Shown here: positions 8,546 through 16,563 of the stretch, in pieces
Position numbering within the stretch: position 1 is the first letter of the stretch
Layout of the letters: each line of letters begins with the position of its first letter
Source: Defluviitaleaceae bacterium
GTDB lineage: Bacteria > Bacillota > Clostridia > Lachnospirales > WQUN01
Direction of reading: 5' to 3'
DNA length: 64,000 nt
Assembly: GCA_009780315.1 (NCBI GenBank)
Contig: WRAH01000008.1
Span: 35,831-99,830 of the forward strand
Notes under the pieces: generated by a model
Databases searched by the model: none
What the model was told of the DNA's origin: nothing
What the model saw: only the letters and a program-made list of their open reading frames with translations
Program-made: the position numbers and the translations under genes

Positions 8546-9016
8546 ATGAAAACATTAGTTGTCTATGCAAGCAAATATGGGTGTACAGCAGACTGTGCAA
8601 GTTACTTAAAAACCAAAATATCGGGAGATGTAACACTGGTTGATATCAACAAAGCCCCTAAGCAAATTGAACTTCATTCATTTGATACAATTGTCATTGG
8701 AGGGTCTGTGTATATTGGCAAAATTTCAAAAAAACTTCGTACATTCTGCGAAAATAACCTTGATGTGCTTACAAAAAAGAGCATTGGTATTTTCCTTTGT
8801 GCCGCACTTTCTGAACAATTTAATGAAACGTTGAAAACCAACTTTCCAGCCCTATTATTAAAATCCGCAAAAATCACAGCGTTATTCGGAAGTGAGGCGC
8901 GGTTAGAAAAGTTGACATTTCTTGATAAGACTATAATAAAAGCCGTTACCAAAGGGGATTATAGTCAGTTTAAGATTAAAAAAGAGACGATGGATACATT
9001 CGCCAACGCAATTTAA
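8546..9016 (+). CDS. Flavodoxin-domain protein
   Basis: The 156-residue product opens with MKTLVVYASKYGCTADCA, the flavodoxin FMN phosphate-binding loop in the variant seen in HemG-like proteins, and continues with DTIVIGGSVYIGKI, the second FMN-contacting loop. It should be a cytoplasmic FMN-binding electron carrier or quinone/protoporphyrinogen reductase-like protein. GGGAGGA lies just before the start. It has its own promoter and candidate operator and follows a regulator, so it is probably induced by a small molecule. Confidence 0.85.
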   Translation: MKTLVVYASKYGCTADCASYLKTKISGDVTLVDINKAPKQIELHSFDTIVIGGSVYIGKISKKLRTFCENNLDVLTKKSIGIFLCAALSEQFNETLKTNFPALLLKSAKITALFGSEARLEKLTFLDKTIIKAVTKGDYSQFKIKKETMDTFANAI

Positions 9017-9018
9017 AA

Positions 9019-9051
9019 TACCAACCTCGAGGCAAATGAACCTGAGGTGGT
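9019..9051. terminator. Weak hairpin between flavodoxin and the convergent germination operon
   Basis: ACCAACCTC and GAGGTGGT can pair with a single bulge. There is no clean T run directly after it on either strand, so termination here is uncertain. Confidence 0.3.
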
Positions 9052-9072
9052 AAAAGATGTGTTTTAAACTGT

Positions 9073-11229
9073 CTAAACAACCAAAACATTCACTCGTGGA
9101 GTAATGTCTAGGCTTTCAAAGATTTTCTGCCAATTATCTGTATGGGCTTTGTATAAGGGATAGTTTGTTTTTCGCAAATGGTCTTGAAGATTGAGTGCGT
9201 CTATTTTGTATTCTCGTTGAAGCTTGGTGAGTACATGGGTTATTTCTGACGCTATTTCGGCGGATAGGGCGTGTTCTTGATTGGTTTTGGTAGATTCTTT
9301 TGTGTTGCCTGTTGCGGTTACTTTGATGACAACATGGAGGTTTTCATCAAAGATGATTTCTACCTCATGAGATTCTACTTTCATGGGGACTTGATTTGCA
9401 GTTACTACCGCCCCATCATTTCCTTGTGGAATGCACCATAGAAAGCCCCGCAGTTCTTCAGGGGTTAGTTTTCCAACCAAATTGCTATCTTTTACAACAA
9501 CTGCGCCAATGAGTTCCAGCTCATCATCATTTGTACATATTTGAGGGATTATTGCGCTATTTATTTCAGTGCTGAATCCCTCGAAATCTAAAGCAAAAGC
9601 TGTACCGCCTAATTTGTTTTTATGGCTAAAAAGTTCTGATACATACAACCCTGGTAAAGTTTCACCTGGAGGTTTGGCTTCTAATATTTCTGTTGGGTCA
9701 TCTGCCGCAAGCATGTATATACTGGCACAAATTTGCGGCATTTTGCTTACAACATTGATTACACCGTTGATATGGCGGGGACTTTCTAATAAGTCTGTAC
9801 CCAGAATCAGCAGTTTTGCTTGCCCATAGTAAAGTTGTTTATCTGTTTTTGCATCCAGCTTTTTTAGGGCTTCGGTAATAGTTTCGCCTTCGGCAGTTTT
9901 AATATTTTGCTCTGCTTCTTCATCGCTTTTGCCTAAAATGGGAACACTAAGGGACACAATATAGTTATCATCTTCACATTTATCAATGCCCATAGCAACA
10001 ACAAAAGCACGGTCTTCCATCTCTACCCTATCCCAGCAGGCTGTGAAAGTGAAGGATACAATGGCTAAAATGAAAGTAAAAGCTGCGGTTTTAAGTTTAC
10101 CCTTACCCCATGTGCTTATTTTTGCCGCAATAATGAGTAAAATTGGCAGTACAATGAGAAAGAATACCCCTGTAGTTAAATACAAGTAGTCTAAATATTG
10201 ATAAATTTCCCTTTGGGAAAAGGGAATATTGCTTATAGCAAAAACCCCAACAGCAGTCAATAAAACACCTTTAAGCAAGCGATTTTTTTTAAATTGTAAA
10301 ATGTCCCTTGCCAATATACCGCCAAAGAATAACATTGCATTACCCAGTACAAATGCAGTAATTATCCAAAAACTAAACATGAGTGCTTCTTGACGCTCAA
10401 TAAAAGAGCCAGGAATATTTATCATATCCATCATTCGCAAAACGGGCCAAGCTTCGTTTGCCACACCACGCCCAAAAGCTACAATGGTTGCCATTGTAAT
10501 CAGCGTAATGATACCACCTGCCACAGCAACTGCACCTACAACAGGGCGAACCAGCGGTTTTTTTCGCGGCAAAAATGGCGACACAAGTAACAGCATTTCC
10601 ATCCCTGTAAAAATAAAGCCAAGACGTAGTATACTGGTTATCAATGTTTGGGGCGGTGTAACCAATACAGGTTGCAAATTTGAAAAGTTAGCATCCACAG
10701 CCGCACATATAAATAAGAAAATACTTGGCAAAATCATCACTAAAATCAAAACTTCTGCAACTCTTGCACGGGTTTCAATACCTTTGGCAGCGGCATAGGC
10801 ACACACAGCCAGCATGATGGCACTAACGACAGGCATGGGTGTATTTGGAAGTAATATTTCTCGTACAATTTCCATAAACACACGCATTTCAAGCCCTGCC
10901 GCTAGTACCAATTTTGCCCACAATGCCACACCAATAAAATACGCCAAGGGCTTAGTCAATAAAATGCCTGTAGACTCAATGAAGGTTTTTGGCGGTGTGT
11001 CTTCACCTTCTGCTGTTGCTTTTGCCACAGCTTTTATTGCAAAGCATATTAGCGCACCAATAATCATTGCAACCACTGTAAGCCCCAGTGCAATCAGCCA
11101 CCCATCCTGCCATGTACTGCCAAGAAGATTAGCCGCGCGGCGGGGCAGTACAATAACCCCTGTACCCATCGCACCTAGGATGATTAGAATTTGAAGTTGT
11201 CGCATTGTAATTTTTTCATTAGATGCCAT
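9073..11229 (-). CDS. Fused spore germination protein GerB-GerC (permease plus lipoprotein-type subunit)
   Basis: The 718-residue product joins two receptor subunits normally made separately. Residues about 1-375 are a GerB-type amino-acid permease-like domain with around ten membrane segments (ITMRQLQILIILGAMGTG at the start). Residues about 398-718 are a GerC domain, starting with ACWDRVEMEDRAFVVAMGIDK; GerC proteins normally begin as a lipoprotein with GCWDR. Just before Cys398 lies a lipoprotein-like signal: a basic KGKLK, a hydrophobic stretch and FTAC. The two halves are therefore in one frame but keep an internal lipobox. The gene lies 18 bases after gerA, and AGAGGT precedes its start. 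Confidence 0.92.
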   Translation of the reverse strand: MASNEKITMRQLQILIILGAMGTGVIVLPRRAANLLGSTWQDGWLIALGLTVVAMIIGALICFAIKAVAKATAEGEDTPPKTFIESTGILLTKPLAYFIGVALWAKLVLAAGLEMRVFMEIVREILLPNTPMPVVSAIMLAVCAYAAAKGIETRARVAEVLILVMILPSIFLFICAAVDANFSNLQPVLVTPPQTLITSILRLGFIFTGMEMLLLVSPFLPRKKPLVRPVVGAVAVAGGIITLITMATIVAFGRGVANEAWPVLRMMDMINIPGSFIERQEALMFSFWIITAFVLGNAMLFFGGILARDILQFKKNRLLKGVLLTAVGVFAISNIPFSQREIYQYLDYLYLTTGVFFLIVLPILLIIAAKISTWGKGKLKTAAFTFILAIVSFTFTACWDRVEMEDRAFVVAMGIDKCEDDNYIVSLSVPILGKSDEEAEQNIKTAEGETITEALKKLDAKTDKQLYYGQAKLLILGTDLLESPRHINGVINVVSKMPQICASIYMLAADDPTEILEAKPPGETLPGLYVSELFSHKNKLGGTAFALDFEGFSTEINSAIIPQICTNDDELELIGAVVVKDSNLVGKLTPEELRGFLWCIPQGNDGAVVTANQVPMKVESHEVEIIFDENLHVVIKVTATGNTKESTKTNQEHALSAEIASEITHVLTKLQREYKIDALNLQDHLRKTNYPLYKAHTDNWQKIFESLDITPRVNVLVV

Positions 11230-11247
11230 GGTTTTACCTCTTTGGAA

Positions 11248-12774
11248 TTAAGATTTTTTTGAAGGGTTGGACTGCATTCTAATATCTTGGTCTTTTCGTG
11301 CAAAAAAAGGTCTACGTCTCAAGCTAAATAAGGGAAAGCGGAACAAACTGTCTTTCAGGTCTTCCCATTTATTCATTTCAGAAGCGGCAAAAGGCATAAG
11401 ATAGGGGAAGCCAAAGCTTTTCATGGACGCAAGATGCACTAAAGTAATCAGCAAGCCTAACCACAGCCCTAGGAAGCCAAACGTTGCAGCTAAAAATAAG
11501 ATACCGTACTTTACTAATCTAAAACTGTATACCAGCGAGATACTTGGGATTGCAAAAGTTGCAATGCCTGTCATGGCAACGATGATGACAACAATGGGAC
11601 TGACCAATCCTGCTTCTACAGCGGCTTGCCCTATGATTAACCCCCCCACAATGCCAATTGTTCCGCCAGAAGCATTTTTAAGACGAATGCCCGCTTCCCG
11701 TAGAAGTTCAAAAGCAGAGTCCAGTAATATGATTTCCATAACCACTGGGAAAGGAACCGCTTGACTTGCTTCGGCGAGTTTAGAAGCCATTAGTAAGGGA
11801 ATCATTGACGGGTGGTAAAGGGCTATTGCAATATAAATGCCCGGCAGGGCAACGGCAATGAATGCGCCAATAAAGCGCAAAAAACGTGTGGCACTCATGA
11901 CTTGCCAACGGCTGTAATAGTCCTCTGACGCTTGGAAAAAGGCATTTAAGGTCACGGGAACGATGATGACAAAGGGGGAGTTGTCTACAATGATAGCAAT
12001 GCGCCCTTCCAATAAAGCTGACGCGGCTTTGTCAGGGCGTTCTGTTAGCTGGGCTTGGGGGAAAGGGCTTAACCAGCTTTCTTCGATAAGCTGTTCTACA
12101 CTGCCGCTATCCATGATTGCGTCAATTTCTATGGATTGCAGACGTTTTTCTACTTCTGCCAACACTTCTGGGCGAACAATACCTTCCACATACATGAGTG
12201 CAATGTCGGTTAGACTACGTGTACCTAGTTTGGATTGTTTTACTTTGAGTCCTGTGTCGCGGATTCTTCGGCGGATTAGGGCAGTATTAAAGCGCATGAC
12301 TTCGCTAAAGGCTTCTCGTGAGCCTTGCACAACCACTTCTGTCTCGGCAGATTGTACTCCGCGGTTGGGAAAGCCTCGTGTGGCAATGATGATAACTTTT
12401 GTAGAATTTTCTACAAAAACGGCTGTGTCCCCTGCCATGATAAAATAAAGTACATCTTCCATCTTTTCTGCTTCGGAAAGGTCGGACGTGGCTATGCCTC
12501 GGTCGCGCAAGGCTTCGTACAGTCCTGCGGATTTTTCATCTGGAGTTAAGGCTGACCAGTCCATGTCAAAAATCCGTCTTATAACGGTTAAATCCATAAG
12601 GTCGCGTTGGGTCATTGCGTCAATATATGCCATATAAAGGGATGGCGCACCTTCACCGCCAGGGGTTAGTTTTCTCCCGATATAGTCTGTGCTGTCGGAA
12701 AAAAGTTCAGTTAACAGTTCGATATTGTCGTCCAAATTTATGCTTGGGTTTTCTGGAATTGTGGATTGCGTCAT
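11248..12774 (-). CDS. gerA: Spore germination receptor subunit GerA
   Basis: This is the A subunit of a GerA-type germinant receptor in the spore inner membrane, now known to form a ligand-gated ion channel with GerB and GerC. The 508-residue product has the large hydrophilic N-terminal half (RDLMDLTVIRRI, FPNRGVQSAETEVVVQGSREAF) and a C-terminal membrane part (residues about 290-480) with FPVVMEIILLDSAFELLREAGIRL written by family members. ATG 12774 is chosen over TTG 12807 because GAGGTG stands 6 bases upstream. It is the first gene of a two-gene operon with the GerB-GerC fusion. Confidence 0.94.
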   Translation of the reverse strand: MTQSTIPENPSINLDDNIELLTELFSDSTDYIGRKLTPGGEGAPSLYMAYIDAMTQRDLMDLTVIRRIFDMDWSALTPDEKSAGLYEALRDRGIATSDLSEAEKMEDVLYFIMAGDTAVFVENSTKVIIIATRGFPNRGVQSAETEVVVQGSREAFSEVMRFNTALIRRRIRDTGLKVKQSKLGTRSLTDIALMYVEGIVRPEVLAEVEKRLQSIEIDAIMDSGSVEQLIEESWLSPFPQAQLTERPDKAASALLEGRIAIIVDNSPFVIIVPVTLNAFFQASEDYYSRWQVMSATRFLRFIGAFIAVALPGIYIAIALYHPSMIPLLMASKLAEASQAVPFPVVMEIILLDSAFELLREAGIRLKNASGGTIGIVGGLIIGQAAVEAGLVSPIVVIIVAMTGIATFAIPSISLVYSFRLVKYGILFLAATFGFLGLWLGLLITLVHLASMKSFGFPYLMPFAASEMNKWEDLKDSLFRFPLFSLRRRPFFARKDQDIRMQSNPSKKS

Positions 12775-12836
12775 AAATTTCACCTCAATAGCCACATTTT
12801 GCTTCAATAGTTCTAAAATTATGCATATGACATTTG

Positions 12837-12848
12837 TGTGATATCACA
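12837..12848. promoter_or_regulatory. 12-bp perfect palindrome between divergent gerA and the ABC ATPase gene
   Basis: TGTGATATCACA is its own reverse complement and sits in the shared 198-base control region. It could be an operator for either gene. The two half sites are only 2 bases apart, so it is not a standard CRP/FNR site. Confidence 0.3.
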
Positions 12849-12972
12849 TAAGCAGGGTATAAAATTTGGTATATTAGCTAATGACAATGTTTGTATAAAT
12901 ATTGTAATATGTCAATTAGATTACACGCGGGTGTGAAACCTTTATTCACCGCATATCTTAGGAGGTAATTTT

Positions 12973-14085
12973 ATGGCTGGATTAAAGCTTAAAAACATTG
13001 TGAAAAAGTACCCTAACGGATTTGTTGCCGTTAATGACTTCAATATGGACATTGCAGACAAGGAGTTTATCATTTTTGTAGGGCCTTCTGGCTGTGGAAA
13101 AACCACGACTTTACGTATGATTGCAGGACTTGAAGAAATTACCGAAGGTGAATTACACATTGGCGACAAAATTATGAACGATGTTGCGCCAAAAGACCGT
13201 GACATTGCTATGGTTTTCCAAAACTACGCCCTTTATCCCCACATGAGTGTCTATGATAATATGGCGTTTGGTTTGAAACTTCGCAAAACACCCAAAGCTG
13301 AAATTGAAAAAAGAGTGCATGAAGCTGCCAGAATCCTTGACATAGAACATTTGCTAGACCGTAAGCCAAAGGCACTTTCCGGTGGACAACGCCAACGTGT
13401 TGCGATGGGGCGCGCTATTGTTCGTGAGCCAAAAGTTTTCCTTATGGACGAACCTTTATCAAACCTAGACGCAAAACTTCGTGTACAAATGCGTACAGAA
13501 ATTACAAAACTCCACCAAAAATTACAAACCACTTTTATATATGTAACCCATGACCAAACAGAAGCGATGACACTAGGTACACGCATTGTTGTTATGAAAG
13601 ACGGCGTTGCCCAACAAGTTGACTCACCTGCAAACCTATACAATAAACCTGTTAATTTATTTGTGGCTGGCTTTATCGGTTCGCCTCAAATGAACCTTGT
13701 AGAGGTTAGTGTAGAGAAAAAAGGCAGTGACATTTGCCTTATGTTTGGAGAGTTTTCAATCAAATTACCCGCAACCAAAGCAAAGGTAGTTGAAGAAGGC
13801 GGCTATGTAGGCAAAACTGTCATTATGGGCATTCGTCCTGAAGACCTTAAAGATGAAGAAATGTTTATCAGCCAATCTCCAGACTCCATCATTAAAACAG
13901 AAGTTGAAGTTACCGAACTTTTGGGTGCAGAAGTTTACCTTTACCTCATGTGTGCAGGGCAACAAATGGTTGCCCGTGTAAACCCAAGAAGCACAGCCAA
14001 AAGCGGAGACACCATAACCATGGCACTTGATGTACAACGTATTCATGTTTTTGATAAAGAAACCGAGCAAGTGATTACAAACTAA
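12973..14085 (+). CDS. msmX: MsmX/UgpC-type sugar ABC transporter ATPase
   Basis: The 370-residue product is the ATP-hydrolysing subunit used by carbohydrate ABC importers. It shows Walker A GPSGCGKTT, the Q-loop in MVFQNYALYPHM, the signature LSGGQRQRVAMGRA, Walker B VFLMDEPLSNLD and the switch His in YVTHDQTEA, followed by a MalK-like C-terminal regulatory domain (about 240-370). AGGAGGT precedes the start. No permease or binding-protein gene is beside it, as with Bacillus MsmX, which energises several importers encoded elsewhere. A strong terminator follows, so it is a single-gene unit. Confidence 0.92.
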   Translation: MAGLKLKNIVKKYPNGFVAVNDFNMDIADKEFIIFVGPSGCGKTTTLRMIAGLEEITEGELHIGDKIMNDVAPKDRDIAMVFQNYALYPHMSVYDNMAFGLKLRKTPKAEIEKRVHEAARILDIEHLLDRKPKALSGGQRQRVAMGRAIVREPKVFLMDEPLSNLDAKLRVQMRTEITKLHQKLQTTFIYVTHDQTEAMTLGTRIVVMKDGVAQQVDSPANLYNKPVNLFVAGFIGSPQMNLVEVSVEKKGSDICLMFGEFSIKLPATKAKVVEEGGYVGKTVIMGIRPEDLKDEEMFISQSPDSIIKTEVEVTELLGAEVYLYLMCAGQQMVARVNPRSTAKSGDTITMALDVQRIHVFDKETEQVITN

Positions 14086-14120
14086 GATAAATTTTAATAA
14101 TAAAAAAAGAAAGTTAATAG

Positions 14121-14164
14121 AAATGCACCTATCATCTGATTTTCAAGATGATAGGTGCATTTTG
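14121..14164. terminator. Strong hairpin terminator after the ABC ATPase
   Basis: A 17-base perfect stem (14121-14137 with 14146-14162) ends in TTTTG. It can also stop the convergent radical SAM transcript from the minus strand. Confidence 0.85.
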
Positions 14165-14202
14165 TTAATGCGTTAGAGAGAATAATGGTTAAATACTTTC
14201 TA

Positions 14203-16095
14203 TCACACAGGCGTAGCTGCTTGTTTAGTAGATGGCTGAAATGCAATAGGTTTAATTTGATTTCTAGCTTCACCAGATAATGCTTTAAGCAATCCAGCTG
14301 GCGATAAAACGCCTTGCTTAAATATTTTATTTTTCTTGTAAAATCGAATATATTGCTCTGTTTTGACAAGGGTTTTGCTTCGATAAGCTTCAGTAATATC
14401 AAAGTCTGTTTTCACTACCAAAGACTCTGTGCTATTGCTTCTTGCATAATCATAAAAAGCTTTTTCATAACTAAAAACCATAGCCAGCAAACCATTATAA
14501 TCGGTACCAATCTCACGCCTGCATAAGTCAATAAAAAACTGAGCTGCCCGGTCATCATCTTCATAATTTATAAAAGTGCTGTCAATTACGAAATTTTCAG
14601 ACGCGTTTCTTTCATTATGAATATCCGTTATGATATCTTCCATCATCGTGTATAGCGTCAACAAACCATACTTGCCTATCACATGCTTTACAGAAAGTTT
14701 AAAACAAGAAAAGAGTGCTGAAAAACATATAACAAGTGTATCAAAAAATGGGTATTGAAGCCTCACTTCTGTATCAAAGACGTAGCAGTGAGAAAACATG
14801 TCGGGATATGCTTTAACAAGAGAAACAGAGATTTCATCCATTTTGTTATGATATAGTGTAGGCTTTGACTTCTCAGGTGAGTAGTACATAATATCCTTTA
14901 CTTTCTCATATTCAAATGTCATAGGGTATAATTGAAAACAATGCATCTGTATCACAATAGGTCTTGTCAGTTCCTTGAAAAGGGATTCAATAAACATCAC
15001 AGTTTCCTTAAAATCATCTATTGTTTCATCTGGAAAACCATAAATAAATGAAGCCGTAATGTTAATCTTAACGAGCATACATTCTCTTATTACATTAAGA
15101 GCGGTCTCTAGATTTAAGTTTTTCTTGATAATTTTTTGCATTCTAGGCGATGCAGTTTCTATCCCTAGGTAGATATTCCTACACCCTGCTTTTTTTAAGT
15201 GCTTCAGCATTTCTATCTTTAAAACATCAGTTCTTGATGAACAACCCCACGTAAAGGGCCGATTACTTTCAATGAGCTTATTACAAAATTCCATCAAACG
15301 CTCATGGTCAGCTGTAAACAAATCATGCATTATAGAAAAATGGCTGATTTTGAACTTGTCGTAGTAATATATAAACTCATTAAATAGGTCATCTATGTTT
15401 TTTAGCCTAAAATTTCGCTCCCAAAAAATACTTGTTGCGCAGAATGTGCAATTGAAAGGACAACCACGTCCCCCCTCTAGTGGAATTGACAACGCTTCAT
15501 CAGCAGCAATTGTAGGAAAGGTATATGGAGAATAGTCTTGAATGCTATACTTTACTAATTCCGTTCCTGCTAACCGCTTAGGTGATTCATTTCTTATGAT
15601 AGAAGCATCGCCCGCCCTATATGCTATCCCTGGAACATCTTTTATATCCTTATATCCTATAAGCGACTGCATCAAATCCACTGCCGTAAATTCTGATTCG
15701 CCTAAAGCAATTGCGTCAACAAAATCGAAAGCAGTCAAACAACTTTTGTACGTATGTGTGGCCTGTGGACCTCCAAACACGATTTTTATACTACTATCAT
15801 TATTTTTTACATGTTGGGCAACTCTTACAGACACATCAAAAGAGCAGGACATTGTGTAGAACCCAACTATTTTCGGCTTCTTTAATGTAATATATTGAGC
15901 AATGTTTTTAACATTTACCTCATAATCATTTTCGTAACTAAATTTATCTGTAGAATAAAGATAATCAAAGTCAATAATATCAACACTAAAATGTGGCTTT
16001 AGCACTTCACGCAAAGTTAGCAATCCTAAATGTATGTGATTTTGCCAGTGAGTGCGCTTCGTAAACTCAACACTTCCCACAAGGATAATATCCAT
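14203..16095 (-). CDS. B12-binding domain radical SAM enzyme, probable RiPP-maturation partner
   Basis: The 630-residue product has an N-terminal cobalamin-binding-like Rossmann domain (residues about 1-145, with FGGPQATHTY and ALGESE) and a radical SAM core with RGCPFNCTFC, whose cysteines 212, 216 and 219 should hold the 4Fe-4S cluster. A long C-terminal part (about 430-630) has no motif I recognise. Enzymes of this class carry out methylations and other difficult radical reactions. ATG 16095 is preferred over TTG 16107, which sits directly against the purine-rich AGAGAG. It lies downstream of the precursor-peptide gene on the same strand. Its role in that pathway is inference from context. 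Confidence 0.8.
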   Translation of the reverse strand: MDIILVGSVEFTKRTHWQNHIHLGLLTLREVLKPHFSVDIIDFDYLYSTDKFSYENDYEVNVKNIAQYITLKKPKIVGFYTMSCSFDVSVRVAQHVKNNDSSIKIVFGGPQATHTYKSCLTAFDFVDAIALGESEFTAVDLMQSLIGYKDIKDVPGIAYRAGDASIIRNESPKRLAGTELVKYSIQDYSPYTFPTIAADEALSIPLEGGRGCPFNCTFCATSIFWERNFRLKNIDDLFNEFIYYYDKFKISHFSIMHDLFTADHERLMEFCNKLIESNRPFTWGCSSRTDVLKIEMLKHLKKAGCRNIYLGIETASPRMQKIIKKNLNLETALNVIRECMLVKINITASFIYGFPDETIDDFKETVMFIESLFKELTRPIVIQMHCFQLYPMTFEYEKVKDIMYYSPEKSKPTLYHNKMDEISVSLVKAYPDMFSHCYVFDTEVRLQYPFFDTLVICFSALFSCFKLSVKHVIGKYGLLTLYTMMEDIITDIHNERNASENFVIDSTFINYEDDDRAAQFFIDLCRREIGTDYNGLLAMVFSYEKAFYDYARSNSTESLVVKTDFDITEAYRSKTLVKTEQYIRFYKKNKIFKQGVLSPAGLLKALSGEARNQIKPIAFQPSTKQAATPV

Positions 16096-16154
16096 AGTAT
16101 ATAACAACTCTCTTTCTTAGTCGAATACACATATCTAAAGTCATTTATTAAAAG

Positions 16155-16190
16155 ATGGGGTGAAAAATAAGGTGCGGTATACTACAGTTT
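16155..16190 (+). repeat. Left copy of a two-part inverted repeat flanking the precursor gene
   Basis: Element B, ATGGGGTGAAAAATAA (16155-16170), is followed after 9 bases by element A, TACTACAGTTT (16180-16190). Both recur exactly, as inverted copies, at 16533-16559 on the other side of the 93-residue precursor gene, but with the order A and B exchanged. Confidence 0.85.
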
Positions 16191-16230
16191 TTTACTTAGG
16201 CTTTCAGTGGATAGACTAGATGACAAATAA

Positions 16231-16512
16231 CTACATTGTTATTTGGTATTTTTGACCAGCATGGTCTGTCTGTGTAATTGCGCCACCAGCTACCATTTCG
16301 AGATCATTGTCTTCTAAATCAATTTCGATTTCTGACATTCCATTAAAAGCTTCTGCAAACTCATCTTCAGTCACACCTTTGAGATGGTCTTTGCAGACTT
16401 CATAAAATGGTGAAAGATTACCTTTTGAAACTTGAGCCTCAATAGACTTTATATGCTCTATTATTTCTGGTTTTTTGAATAAATCTGTTATTTTTTCTCT
16501 CAGATTACTCAT
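16231..16512 (-). CDS. Putative RiPP precursor peptide with GG-type leader
   Basis: The 93-residue product looks like a ribosomal natural-product precursor. Residues 1-77 form a charged, helical leader (KITDLFKKPEIIEHIKSIE, then TEDEFAEAFN) ending in an acidic stretch and LEMVAGG, the classic double-glycine cleavage motif of Nif11-like and bacteriocin leaders. The predicted core, residues 78-93, is AITQTDHAGQKYQITM, with no Cys, one Tyr and two Ile. AGGAGGTGAC stands just before the start at 16512. It lies between two radical SAM genes on the same strand. The GG leader and context make a RiPP precursor likely; the product is not one I recognise. Confidence 0.75.
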   Translation of the reverse strand: MSNLREKITDLFKKPEIIEHIKSIEAQVSKGNLSPFYEVCKDHLKGVTEDEFAEAFNGMSEIEIDLEDNDLEMVAGGAITQTDHAGQKYQITM

Positions 16513-16532
16513 TAAGTCACCTCCTATTTTAT

Positions 16533-16559
16533 TTATTTTTCACCCCATAAACTGTAGTA
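16533..16559 (-). repeat. Right copy of the two-part inverted repeat flanking the precursor gene
   Basis: On the minus strand this reads element A (TACTACAGTTT) directly followed by element B (ATGGGGTGAAAAATAA). It lies between the YydG-like gene stop and the precursor ribosome site, so it is in the 5' part of the precursor message. Confidence 0.85.
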
Positions 16560-16563
16560 CTCA

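Noticed and set aside
11423..12448. Long open frames on the plus strand inside gerA and the germination operon.
   Set aside because: They lie wholly opposite a clear gene, lack ribosome sites and have low-complexity Ser/Thr-rich composition typical of antisense readings.
12837..12848. TGTGATATCACA as a CRP/FNR site.
   Set aside because: The half-sites are 2 bases apart, not 6, so it does not fit those families.
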